From assembly GCA_030272585.1 (NCBI GenBank), contig BSYQ01000015.1, positions 62,001-126,000 of the forward strand: DNA of 64,000 nt, given 5' to 3'. This DNA comes from Bryopsis sp. KO-2023. Lineage: Eukaryota > Chlorophyta > Ulvophyceae > Bryopsidales > Bryopsidaceae. The notes beneath the pieces are model-generated. The model was not told the origin of the DNA, searched no databases, and worked only from the letters and a program-made list of their open reading frames with translations. Numbering within the stretch: position 1 is the stretch's first letter; every line of letters starts with the position of its first letter. Position numbers and translations under genes: made by a program. Positions 10,347-21,531 of this stretch are shown here, piece after piece.

Positions 10347-11201
10347 CTGACAAATGAATTACAAAAAAAATCAAGGAGGAAAAAAAACAGTAAAGAAAGA
10401 GAAAAAAAAAACGGGAGAGAGAGGAGAGAGGGACATAACCCTGAGCAAAGAATTGGTGGAGGTTCAATTCATAACTGAGTGTTTTTTCTTTGGGGGGAAT
10501 CCTTGAAAAAGAAAATTGATGTTGAATCAAAGGGGGATGATGCGGATAAAACTAAGGGTCCCCTCCCCTGTCGTAATTATTTTTATTTTCCCTCCGACCT
10601 GCGTCGCGACAATTCCCTTGTTGCAAAGAAATCCTCCACTCGCATCGAGGAAAACCCATATCGCATTTCCTAACTTTTCGATAGATTTCGCCGTCGACAT
10701 TCGAACCTCGACGAAGAAAAAAAGTTTCCAACGGTGCCCGTGCTGTGGGCCAAAAAGAAACTCAACGCGTTTGTTTTTCCTCTATTAGCTTTTTCGTTTG
10801 ACCATCCTCCTCGATCGATTAGCGAACGTCCAATCATCGCCGCTGGCTGGAAAGTGACTGGGCATGTTTTGGTTTCGTTTTTCGTTGCAACTTCTCTTTC
10901 AACATCTGCCACTCTCAAAAGACGTCGCCGGCCGTCATGTCCATTCGACCTTCCCCAAAATACTGCAGGATAGAAACTGGAAAAAACAAAGAATGCCCAA
11001 TACTTTCCCCAAAAGCAACCTATGGACCCAATGGTTGTGATAACACCCACTCTGGAGCTGCTGAACACTGCTGTCAAATCAAACTCCCATCACTCCAGCA
11101 GCTGCTCCATTGCTAAAAATAGATGAACATCCCAACACAAATCCTAAAACACAGCGTTTCTTCCTTCTCGCCAGTGTTTTCTCGCGGTTAGTAGGAGTGC
11201 G
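10347..11201. promoter_or_regulatory. Shared intergenic region between two divergent genes
   Basis: This 0.85-kb stretch separates the minus-strand ceramide glucosyltransferase from the plus-strand lipoyl synthase. It should hold both promoters and the missing 5' exon of the former. Poly-A and GAGA-rich runs occur near 10370-10435. No specific factor site is claimed. Confidence 0.4.
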
Positions 11202-14198
11202 ATGGACGCCGTTGGGCTCGGCAAGGTGATCAGCCGTTGCTGTCACCTAAGGCGACCTTTTCCTAGAAGAGCACCACACCGAACCATTCGCCAAATCGCT
11301 AAAGCCTCGACCGAAACGGTGGGTAAACTGGGGTGCACTTCACTGAAAAGTTTTCCTTTTGCGGTTGGACATTGTGGAAGAATTCATAATACAGGAAAGA
11401 AATATTGAAATGCAGAATACAGAAGAAATGACAGTTGGAGTTTCCAACTTCATGGGCTTTTTTTCAGCCCAGAGGTTTTGGTGGGGAGGTTTGTAGCCCA
11501 TCCTTTTTTCAGCCCATCTTATTCTCGCCAAGAAATTGAAGAAAATGGAAAGAAATGGCAGGTTGCTGAGAAACCGATTGTTCCACTCAAGAAAGAAAAA
11601 AAACACCCTAAAAATCCCTCACCCCCGTGTTTTCAATGCTTACTCCCTGAAATGCATCATCTTGAAATTTCAGGCAGGGTCAACAGATGCTTTCGATGAA
11701 TTGGTTAAAATGGCTGTGAGCGTGGATCCATCTCTGGAAAACTTGGCAAAAGAACATCTGAAAAGGAGGGCAGGCTCGCAGGTGGGTTAAAAAACACTCG
11801 AAGAAACATGTAAAACAATGACAACATTATTATTATTTGTTATCATCGTTTTCACTGGCACAAAGATGTGTTTATCCATGCCGTTTCTTGACATGATGGA
11901 TGAATCTTATCCATCATCTGGCTGAAAATACCTGAAATTTTTGTTGCTGTAAATACTGGGATTTGAAGTTTGGAATGTATAGGGGGCATCTAGCTCCGTC
12001 GTTGGCCCCAATCCTTCGGCGGTGAAAGGCCAAGACAAACCTCCATGGTTGAGGCAACGGGGTGCCCAGGGGGGAAAATACCAAGATTTGAAAGGTCAAC
12101 TCAGAGGCCTGAGCCTGGCCACCGTGTGTGAAGAAGCCCAATGCCCCAACATCGGTGAATGCTGGAACGGAGACACCGGAACTGCGACGATCATGGTGCT
12201 AGGTATGGTGTTCAAACCAGGGACTACATGTTGAGTTCGTTATTCTTCCCCTTTAATTTTTTGCAAGAGGGAGGAGGAGAGAAAATATATATGTATTGTG
12301 AATTAAAAATCGAATACATTGCATGCATGCATTTTTGGCATGCACTGACACTTGATAATATTTTTATTTTTCCATTTTATTTTTTTTTTTTTGGGGGGGG
12401 GGTTGGGGGGAGAAAACAATATCTTGAGGACCAGTGCACAGCGAAGAATATTTTAACAAAAGAACAAAAGAACATTTCCTTTTTATATTTCCTTTTGTTT
12501 TTCAAGATTGGATGTTGTATTGATGCATTTTAATGACGCTCGATTATATTCCTTTGTTTTTTAAGTTTGGTTATTCTCCAAAAAAACTTGATAAGAAAGA
12601 ATTCTATTGTGTAGGCGATACATGCACAAGAGGGTGTCGCTTTTGTGCAGTGAACACTGCTAAGACGCCACCTCCCCCTGACCCCGATGAGCCAGTCAAC
12701 ACAGCCAGGGTGAATCGATTGCTTTCATATTCTTTTTGCATTCAGCTACAGATGTGTTGTTGATCAATATAATTTCGTGCGCCACATTTCTTTTGTAGTA
12801 TTCTTTTTTTTAGTTTTTTTCATCAGTGTTCAACGTACTTTTTCCGAACATAGTTTCAGTTGGAATATTTTGCGTCAACCCTGAAACCCACAAACAGCCT
12901 GTCTTTGCAAAAAGAGGATACTCTCATTTTTATGTTACTTTTATTTTTTTGAAAGGAAATTATCAGGAGTGGTGTTCTTTTTCTATTCAAGCGTGGCACT
13001 TGCAATTCCAGAAAATTGCCACCTGAATTATTTTCAATTTTGGTTTTATTCTTAGATATCCACTGAAGTCCTTTTCGTTTTTTTTTTTATTTTGGATAGG
13101 CTGTCGCGTCGTGGGGCGTTGGCTACATTGTCTTGACTTCTGTGGACCGAGATGATTTACCGGATGGAGGGGCCGAACATTTTGCTGAGACTGTCAGGGA
13201 ATTGAAAATTTTGAAACCGGAGCTTCTGGTCGAATGCTTGACTCCAGATTTCAGAGGGGATGTGGCAGCGGTCAAGCATTTGGCCTCCAGCGGGTTGGAT
13301 GTCTTCGCACACAATATCGAAACAGTGGCAAGCCTACAAGTAAGAGTGGGGTGCTTCTGTTCATTCTTTCAGGCTCCCATTCTTTTTCTCTCGAACAGGG
13401 AAGGAAAAATAATAATAATAATAATTTAAAACATAAGAAAAATAATAAAAGATTCATAAGAGTGCCACGTTCGACTCTCCTTCAACTCTGAATCTATTGT
13501 ATTTCTGAATCTATTCAGTTTAAATAATTCGGTTTCAATATCTCGATAGTATTTTTTTCTGACGACATTTCCTATGACTGGCAGAGGCGCGTGCGTGATG
13601 CCCGTGCTAACTATTTCCAATCGTTGGATGTGTTGAAAACGGCCAAAGAGTGTGGAGTCGTGACAAAATCCTCCATAATGCTGGGCTTGGGGGAAACAGA
13701 CGATGAGATCATCGACACGATGTATGATTTGAAAGACGTTGGCGTCGAGCTCTTGACTCTCGGCCAATATCTTCAAGTGAGCAGATTTTTTTTCCCCTTT
13801 TTCCGATTTTGAACGGATTATTTCTCGCTTGTTCGATTTTTCCTCAGCAATGTGACGTATTGGCTGCACAGTTTTTCAAGCCATCCGATGCTGTGTTTTT
13901 TTGTTTTTTTCCAGAGGTTTCTGTTCGTAGTTGGGCTTCTTGTGTTTGGTAACCCCCTAATATCCTTCCTAAAAACCGTCGATCTTCAATTTTGTGGTGC
14001 TTTTTTTTTCCGCAGCCCACCCCTGCCCATTTGCCAGTGACGGATTATGTGAAGCCGGAGAAATTCGCTGAATGGAAAAAATTTGGGGAAGAAGTGGTGG
14101 GCTTTCATTATGTGGCATCTGGACCTCTGGTGAGGTCTTCCTACAAGGCGGGCGAAGTGTATATCGAATCTATACTCAGGGGGAAAAAGAAATCTTGA
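11202..14198 (+). CDS. LIAS: Lipoyl synthase, mitochondrial type
   Basis: The radical-SAM enzyme inserts two sulfurs into octanoyl-lipoyl domains. Seven exons join in phase: 11202-11318, 11674-11781, 11983-12202, 12615-12709, 13100-13339, 13585-13776, 14016-14198, giving 384 residues. The N-terminus ([24 protein letters not shown]) is Arg-rich and lacks acidic residues, which suits a mitochondrial presequence. Both iron-sulfur sites are complete: [12 protein letters not shown] (about 124-135) for the auxiliary cluster and CTRGCRFC (about 152-159) for the SAM cluster. The terminal RSSY serine motif is present at about 364-367 (VRSSYKAGE). [22 protein letters not shown] and MLGLGE are family-typical. 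The 3' splice site of exon 3 was chosen at 11982 because it alone keeps phase 0. The gene looks intact. Confidence 0.95.
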
Positions 14199-16837
14199 TG
14201 AGCAAGTAAAACTCCTCTTTTTGATATTGGTGCAAAAAACGCTTTTGGGGAGGGTTGAAAAAGATAACCAGGATTGTTCAGTGAATTTCTGCAAGGTTGG
14301 TGGTGGTTTTTGCAGCGGGGGTGTTGGCCCAAGTTTTTTCCATGTGTAGTTTACCATGATATTATCGCTGCACTCCACCTCCTGGAATGATAAACCACGA
14401 GATATTCATCCACAATTGAATTTTTACTCTTCCACTACCGCTATGTCTTTCAAAGATGGTGTTCATTTCTTCTTTTTGCAAAGTTTTGAGTTGCAATGGT
14501 TTACAAAACAAACATGCTTACATAATAAGAAACACGACACCCGCCAAAACAATGAGCTCATTGTAACCCTCACGAAATAAAAGAAAAGAAAAACTGTTTG
14601 GTTCTTAGAGCTTGTCATGATGCCATCCGCAATCTTCCCCCCCACACACACACACACATGGGGTTGAATCTGCGATAAAAAATGACCCCCCCCCCCGGGA
14701 AAAGAAAGAAGGAAAGAGCTGTCTGACTTTCTCCATGGCAATTTTTTCTCTTTGTTTTCCCCGTTTCTTTCTTTCATAATCGTGACCTGATATTAAATCA
14801 TCCGCACCTGAAAAAAAAAAAAACATTCGAACATTCCATGCGGGGCAGGCACACGTACACACACACACACGTGTTTGTTGCAAAAAAGGAAAAAAATATA
14901 TCCCCGGAAGACTGTTTCTTCAAGATACTTTCCATTGCATGTTCATATATAATCAAACATCGACTCTTTATAAATAGAAATATTCTCCTGAAAAAACTGA
15001 GGAACTTTTTCGTTCGCCGACTATCTTTGAATTTATTTTCGCGGCCACTTCTTGTCTCAAAAGTGTGTGTGTGGCTGTGAGTGTGTTTAAAAAAAAAAAC
15101 ATTTTTTTTCTCTCTTGAAGGAAGAATCGTTGATAGTATATTCTGTTCCTTTTTTTTTTCTTTTTCCCTTTCCCTTTTTCGTGTTTTTTTTCATCTCCCA
15201 TAATCATCAACTACTAAAAAACCACGCACATGCCCCCCCAAAAAACTCTGCATACCATAATACCTGTTTGGACAAGGCAATCCAAACGAAAGAAAAAAAA
15301 AAGTGAACCAACACAAAAACTACCCTGACATATACACTGAAAAACGACGTCTACATCTCATTGAATGTCATATCCCAATTGATTTTCCAAAAGAAAAAGT
15401 CCCCCGTGAAAATAGCCCCCCTGTTTTGGTTCTAGTTAGTCTCTTGTCAAATGTTTCTTGCCCATCGCCTCCAATACGAGGAAAACGTGGAAAAAAAAAA
15501 CGTCACAGTGTTTTTCTTTTTGGTATTTTTTTTCTTTTGTACAAGCCACCCCAGACAATACTCCAATCATAAAACTACCCCCCCCACACACAGTGATTTC
15601 CCCCCACAAAAAAAAAAAAAAAGATGTCTAAAGAAAACACAATTCCTTTTTCTTTCCCGTCTCGGCAAGTGTCTTGAAACAAAAATAAAAGTCAATAATG
15701 TCAACACCCATCAGGTGGCCAAAAAAAAACCTCATCGCCCTCTCACTCCTTTTTCTTAATCCTCACTCTTTTTTTTTCCTCTCTTGCAACACCAATCACC
15801 CACCGTCGATGCATGACCTGGGAACCAGTTGGGACCCACCCACCCCCCGAAAAAAGAAGAGAAAAAAAGAGAAAAGAGGGACAAAATATCCCCAGCACCT
15901 GCCAGAAATTTAATTTCTATCAAAGAAGATAGTACTTTGACAAGGATATTCTCGACAAAAACATTGGATTTCATGAAGCCATGAACTATACGAGCTATGA
16001 ATCCATTGGATAAATAACAAGGCATTCCAACCCACCTCTCATTTCCCCCCCTCCCCCTGAAACCCCAACCATTCATCAGCGAAACGTTCTGTAGCTCCCT
16101 CCCTCCAGTAACCCTCACACTTTTTTTTCTCGTCATCACTTTTTTATTTCAAAGTCGTCACTGCAGTAACCCTCACACTTTTTTTCCTCTCATCACCATT
16201 TTTTTCACTTTTTTCTTCTTTTCTTTTTTAACATCTAAATCCTTCCTGTTGAAGGATGGAGAACGTAATTCTGAAAAAGGATAGCCAACCCTTCTTCTTT
16301 TTGCTTTCTTGCTTATTCTAGGATAGCAAAATGTTTTGCAATGTTGGAGAAAGAAGAAAAACAAAAAAATCAATTTTTTCAGTTTTTTACTTTTTTTCAA
16401 TCTCTAGCTCTTCATCCAAAAGATTCTCCCTCTTCAAATATTTTTTCTTCAACTTTTTTTTTGGGGAGGGGAAAAGTGAGGGATTAAAGGAGGGTACTTT
16501 TCCCCACTATAAAATCACCACCAACCAAAAAAATGACTTTCCAAAAAAAAAAGATGCTAATCAATACTCATTTCAAAACATTTCTTTCCCTCCCCACCAC
16601 TCAAAACGAGTAAAAACCTCAAGCGACCTGAGAGCATTGATCACTCTTTTTTCTCACTCTTTCTCACTCCCTCATTCCTTCGTCTCACCTTGATCCTCTC
16701 CTCCACCTCGTTTGCACAAAAGCATGTACCTTCGAAACTATTAATTCACACCTGCCACTTTTTTTATCTCACTTTTTTCTCACTTTTTTTCATCCCTACA
16801 CCACCCTCACCACGAGACTCGATTTTAGCCATCCATA
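14199..16837. other. Intergenic, low-complexity DNA
   Basis: This 2.6-kb stretch is dominated by poly-T, poly-A, CA and C runs, for example near 14640-14700, 14860-14875 and 15590-15625. A direct repeat containing CAGTAACCCTCACACTTT occurs near 16107 and again near 16163. ORFs here are compositional artefacts and no gene is supported. Confidence 0.6.
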
Positions 16838-18454
16838 TCACACTACACCATCTTTGCCTGCAACGCTGTTCATAGCCGGGATGTTGGGCGAACCAGCAGC
16901 ATCGATTCTGTCTAACAGCATGTGCATATCGTCCCTTAAATCTCGCAATTGACTGTTCACACTGGTCTGAAACTCAGAGAAACTCTGCCCAAACCCATGT
17001 TGGATGCAGAACGAGGGGTCGCTGTCGCTTGCCCCCAGTTTCTCGGTTTTCAATTCGCGCTTCTTCACCGCGTGGGGGTGATAAGCCGTTTCCACAATCG
17101 TCTTGGACCTCTTCAAACCTGGGTTGGCATCTTCGTGTCGAGCCTTCCTCACTCTTTTCACCCATTTCATGAAAATGCCGACCAGCGACATCGCCACGCA
17201 CACCCCCAGAATGATCCAGAGACCGACCATGTGGCGGAAATGAACTGCCTGAGTGTCGCTCACTTCCTTGTCGATGGGGCAATCCCGCAGCTGAATCGAA
17301 ACGTACGCCTCTTCCAGCTCCGTCATGGTGCCATTCTCTTGCAGCGCAACCAACACCCTGGAGAAATCCTCCTCGATCGATTTAGACCCGTTCGGGAACA
17401 CGAACCCATAATCGAACGGGCTGAGGGTGTCTCCCAGAACGAACAGGGTGCAGTCCTTGGCACCCAAATGGGTGACCCACGGCTCGTCGTATATCAAGGC
17501 ATCGTAGTTGCTGCCGGGCTTCTTGAACAGCTCCACCTCGTCGTCTTTCTGAGCGGACGTGAAAGTGCGAGAAACATGGATTCGCTGAGTTCTCAGCCTG
17601 GTTTCATACACCCCTCCCGCCACGATTTTCCGCCCGCTCAGGTCCTCTACCGACTTGATCGAGGATTCGATGTTGGTGATGGTCAGAAACGCAGCCAAGT
17701 TGGCCACGTACGTGTTGATCAAAATCAGCACCAGGAAACCGTACCCCACCACGATGATCCTTGCCTCTTGAGAATGCACCGTGAAATTCCCGAAATTGAG
17801 CAACGTCACCAGACTGTCCCAAATCGCCTGTTTCAGCCCTCGAGACCAATCCTGCTTGTGGATAAACCCATGGCAAGACAAGCTCTCGATTATGAACACG
17901 ATCACTGGGATGACTAAACTGGTGAGGGCCATAGCCAGCCACACCGACCAATGCAGGGGGTTCAAAAACGACCACGTGCTCCCTTCGTTGACCTGCCCTC
18001 TCACCAGCACCCCCAGACTCCCTCGGTAAGTTGGGAAAGAGAAATGCAAGCCAGCTTTCAACCTCTGCGTTGTGATCGTGATGCCCCCCACCCCCATGTC
18101 GCACTTCTCCCCTCCAACCAACAAGTCCGACATCATTTCCCCGAAAGGCAAGCAATGGAACTCGTAATTGACTATATTCAAGTCCTCTGCTGCCCTGCGG
18201 AACAGCTCGATGTGGTATCCGCTGGCAGTCGTTGCGTTGGAACAAGTCACCAACGGCTCAAAATGCGCTGTACAAACCCTCATAGTTTTTCCCTTTTCTC
18301 CTCCCAGTATCGTTGCTTTTCGTTTCGGAAGCACCTCATTTCGTTGCTGGCCTTTTTGCACCACTGGCTGAGAAGTTGCTGTGGAAAACTGGGAGGCTAG
18401 CAGTGAAATTGCCAAGATAGTGAAAATCGGCCCCATCGTTCTGGAACCACCCAT
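16838..18454 (-). CDS. Ionotropic glutamate receptor-like channel subunit, single exon
   Basis: The ORF opens at 18523, but I prefer the ATG at 18454 or 18436 because a signal peptide (MGPIFTILAISLLASQFSTA) starts there. Layout: a first ligand-binding lobe with GVGGITITTQRLKAG, equivalent to the agonist-binding Arg loop; M1 (WSVWLAMALTSLVIPVIVF); a pore loop (GLKQAIWDSLVTLLNFGNF); M3 with NTYVANLAAFLTI, a variant of the SYTANLAAFLT gate; a second lobe with YDALIYDEPW; and M4 (HMVGLWIILGVCVAMSLVGIF). The cytosolic tail is short and partly coiled. There is no amino-terminal LIVBP-like domain, so the about 538-residue protein is shorter than animal iGluRs or land-plant GLRs. Ligand and ion selectivity cannot be deduced. 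The lack of introns is unusual beside its split neighbours. Confidence 0.9.
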   Translation of the reverse strand: MGGSRTMGPIFTILAISLLASQFSTATSQPVVQKGQQRNEVLPKRKATILGGEKGKTMRVCTAHFEPLVTCSNATTASGYHIELFRRAAEDLNIVNYEFHCLPFGEMMSDLLVGGEKCDMGVGGITITTQRLKAGLHFSFPTYRGSLGVLVRGQVNEGSTWSFLNPLHWSVWLAMALTSLVIPVIVFIIESLSCHGFIHKQDWSRGLKQAIWDSLVTLLNFGNFTVHSQEARIIVVGYGFLVLILINTYVANLAAFLTITNIESSIKSVEDLSGRKIVAGGVYETRLRTQRIHVSRTFTSAQKDDEVELFKKPGSNYDALIYDEPWVTHLGAKDCTLFVLGDTLSPFDYGFVFPNGSKSIEEDFSRVLVALQENGTMTELEEAYVSIQLRDCPIDKEVSDTQAVHFRHMVGLWIILGVCVAMSLVGIFMKWVKRVRKARHEDANPGLKRSKTIVETAYHPHAVKKRELKTEKLGASDSDPSFCIQHGFGQSFSEFQTSVNSQLRDLRDDMHMLLDRIDAAGSPNIPAMNSVAGKDGVV

Positions 18455-18523
18455 CAATGAGATTGCACACTGTCCCCCCCGTTCGACCTGTGCAAACATA
18501 ACAACACTTTGATAATTGACCAA

Positions 18524-21500
18524 GTTTGATTTGGAAAATGTCCTGAATTCCCAAGTAAAGAAAACAACTTTACTTTTACTCTCTTTTTTTCAATCTTTAT
18601 TTCTGAAGTCCAACCAAGTTCCAGACATTTTGAGTTTGTGGCATTATTCGCCCCCCCAAAAACTGATTTAGTTGAATTAAGAACTGTTACTTGTGAGTGA
18701 GAGTGTGAGAGGGGGTGTTCTGGGTTAGGAGTTTTGGTTCGATTCCTTGAAGGGTGCAGGGGAGTCGCAAAAAGAGCCAAATCTATTCTCAAAAAATTCA
18801 ATCTTCAGGCATGTTGATCAGATTTGCTAAATCGAAAGAAATCGGTTTATTCCACACAATAACTTCCAGAACTGGGGCTTCGAAGCATTTTGGAATTTTA
18901 GAAGCTGTGTATTGTCAACTAGGTTCAATGTAAGGCCATCTTAGATCAGTTTTCTGATTTCGTAGAGTCCCTCCAGCATTTTTCTAGTGCTCTCCCTTTG
19001 AAAATTCGAGCCGTGTGTGAGGGGATAGTTTCTGGTGTATTGAAAGTAACGCGCGGTACAATAAGGAGCATCTGCTACAACGTCTAACAGGAGCCCAGCG
19101 TTGGTTCAGTAAACGTTTCGCGGTTTAAACGTGGTGTGTTTCCGACACTATCAAAACTTGGCATCGAATGGCGCGACCTCAAACTTACGAGCCGAGTGAC
19201 AAGAAAGACTTCCGTTCTTCTTGACGCGCCCAGGGAACCGCAGTTTCTGGCACGGAGCACCTCTCCCTTGAACGCGCGCGCTGGCGACGGAAACAACTTT
19301 TGCACAAAGGGGTTTGCACAGTCACGATGTTCACCGAATTACCAAGCAGACGTTCGAAGTCCAGCGCGAGTGGAGGCCAAGATAGCGCACCTATGACTAA
19401 AGACGCCACCGGATGCGTTACAGAGGATGGGCTCTGAAATAAATGAAAGCCGCTCGACTGGCGCCAGCAAGAACAAAATAGAACGTCTCACTGTCGAGAA
19501 TCGGATCATATGGTTCAGCTATCAAAAAAGTGAATTCTGCACGAAAGAAGCATGGAAAATTTGGGAGCCGCCACTCAACTCAACACACCCAAAACCGCCT
19601 CATGCTGGTTTACTGAAAACAGGCCCCTCCCAGACTGAGTTTTGTACGAAATAGGGTCTTGAGAAGGTCTCAAAAAGTTATATCGATGTTCCAGCGGCTT
19701 TGGCCATCTTGACGACGTCCGATGGCTATCCCGACGTCCACCAACTGTTGCTTTCTTCTTCCTTGACAGTGAATTCTGAGAAGTTTCGGTCCATCCATGT
19801 TCGACAAAATCACCTCATCCAGTACTAGGTCAGCGAAATGAAGAGGAGAAAAAGTAGCGCCACCAACGTCAGAACATCCCGAAGACCTGAAGCTGACGTC
19901 GCGCGTCCCTGGTCAGGGCGGGGTCTTGTCGAGGCCTTGTTTTTGGGCAGCGTATTTTTGGCACCGAATTACCATAAAATACTGCCTGAGAAACGGGTGC
20001 CAATATGGAAAACAGATGAATCTGATACTTGCAGAGCTCCTCGAAACGACGGTGCCCCGAGCTCGTCGAAGACGGTGACAAATGCGGATTTTCTCCAGAA
20101 CGAACTGTTCCAACCCCGCATCGAGTGACGATTGGTGGCTGTTCAAATTTCCCTTTCACAGCACCAGTTTCATCAATCAAAAATGTTGACGCTTGACGCC
20201 AGAAATATGAACAATTTCTTTTCGAGAGGATGGATTGTTTCGCTTAGTTCACACTGGTTCGATGTTTGGGGAGGGCCCCGCTCATGCCCACCGCCCAGGG
20301 TTGGTGCGAGACCAAAGCAAGACGTGAGTGTTGCGAAGTATCCTGTTTGTTTTGTGTGTTGGAACGTTTTTTTGAGACCATATTCCGAGCGAATCGGCGA
20401 AACTGTACTCAAACTGTTACACGTCTCGAGTCCATCTCCAGCGTCTGCTACACTCGTAAACGCCCCTCGCTCGAACGACAGCCGCCTTTTCGACATATTC
20501 TTGAGCGTGCGAGTCGTCAACAAGAGGAATCTACAGATTTGTTCAACCGTCACGGTCAACGTTTTCGATCTGCTTGCGTCCACTTGGCCTTGTTCACAGC
20601 GCGTTGGTTGAGAACTTTTCGAAAAGCTTGATCCTGGACGTCGAAGTTTCTGGCAACTGATCGCGTCCAGGTACTTGTTTCCTTGCATAATCCTTGCAAC
20701 CGTTCGCCTCTGAATGGAAAACAGACGAGTCCCGCTTCGAAGGTTGTCGTAGTGTTCCGAAACAGGTTTGCAGGGAAAAGTATCACTGGCGTCTCCTTTC
20801 TGGACGGTAGGTGTTTTCCGCGTCAAACGGGCTCCGTGCCAAGTCTGCGTTTGTCGCTGGGTACTTTGCTTTGCATGTCACCAGTGGTCCGTCTCCACTA
20901 ATCCACAAGTTTATTGTTGGGAGATGTTCAGTAACAAAAATGCCTCACGTATCGAAGAAAAGATATCTTTCAAATTTAGAATCTTGTTTGGTCGGACGTC
21001 ACCCCCCAGGTCCTTGGAGTCATCAGCCACATTGAGTTATGCACCAGGGCAGGTAGTCCCTGAATTCCCAGGGTCTCAAGAAAGTATAATGCAAAATCAT
21101 CCAGAACCTTGCAGTGGCGACCCAGGGGCTACTGAGCATCACACAGGTCCGCCCGCCATCCCGTCTACACAACGTTGAAAAGCTCCAGACACTTTTACGT
21201 TTGCCACAACTGTAAGGGCAAAGGGGCAAGCTACGTTGTTTGTTTTCTGTTTGCATGTGCGGTCACAGACCTGTTCCTATTTTCATTGGGGGGAAGTCCA
21301 AACAACATTCACAGGAACTTTTGTTTTCCTTCAACTCACACGAGACCATCCCTGGCATCATAACCTCCACCTCCCCCACTGTGCCATCCTGGGAGGGGTA
21401 CACTCGTGGATTATCCAGTTCTGGACATGTTTTCCAATGCAACCCTCCTTTGTTGAACCTCACGCAACATTTGACCTCTGTTTCTTTTCTTTGTTCTGTC

Positions 21501-21531
21501 TGTCTTGTTTTGAATATATTTCGGCCATCAG
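18524..21531. other. Unassigned 3-kb region
   Basis: This stretch is less AT-rich than its neighbours, with several ORFs of 60-217 codons on both strands (longest 20173-20826 minus, 217 codons). None shows a domain I recognise or joins convincingly by splice sites. It may be decayed transposon sequence or lineage-specific exons. The first coding exon of the downstream ARID-HMG gene should also lie here. Confidence 0.35.

Noticed and set aside
14838-15080. ORFs in the 14.2-16.8 kb low-complexity region
   Set aside because: Lys/Phe/Ser-rich translations of poly-A, poly-T and CA runs without splice logic or domains.
16949-17917. 322-codon plus-strand ORF
   Set aside because: It is antisense to the glutamate-receptor gene and has no domain; the receptor frame explains the open stretch.
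20173-20826. 217-codon minus-strand ORF
   Set aside because: No recognisable domain, no splice partners and an overlapping ORF on the other strand; kept only as part of the unexplained region.
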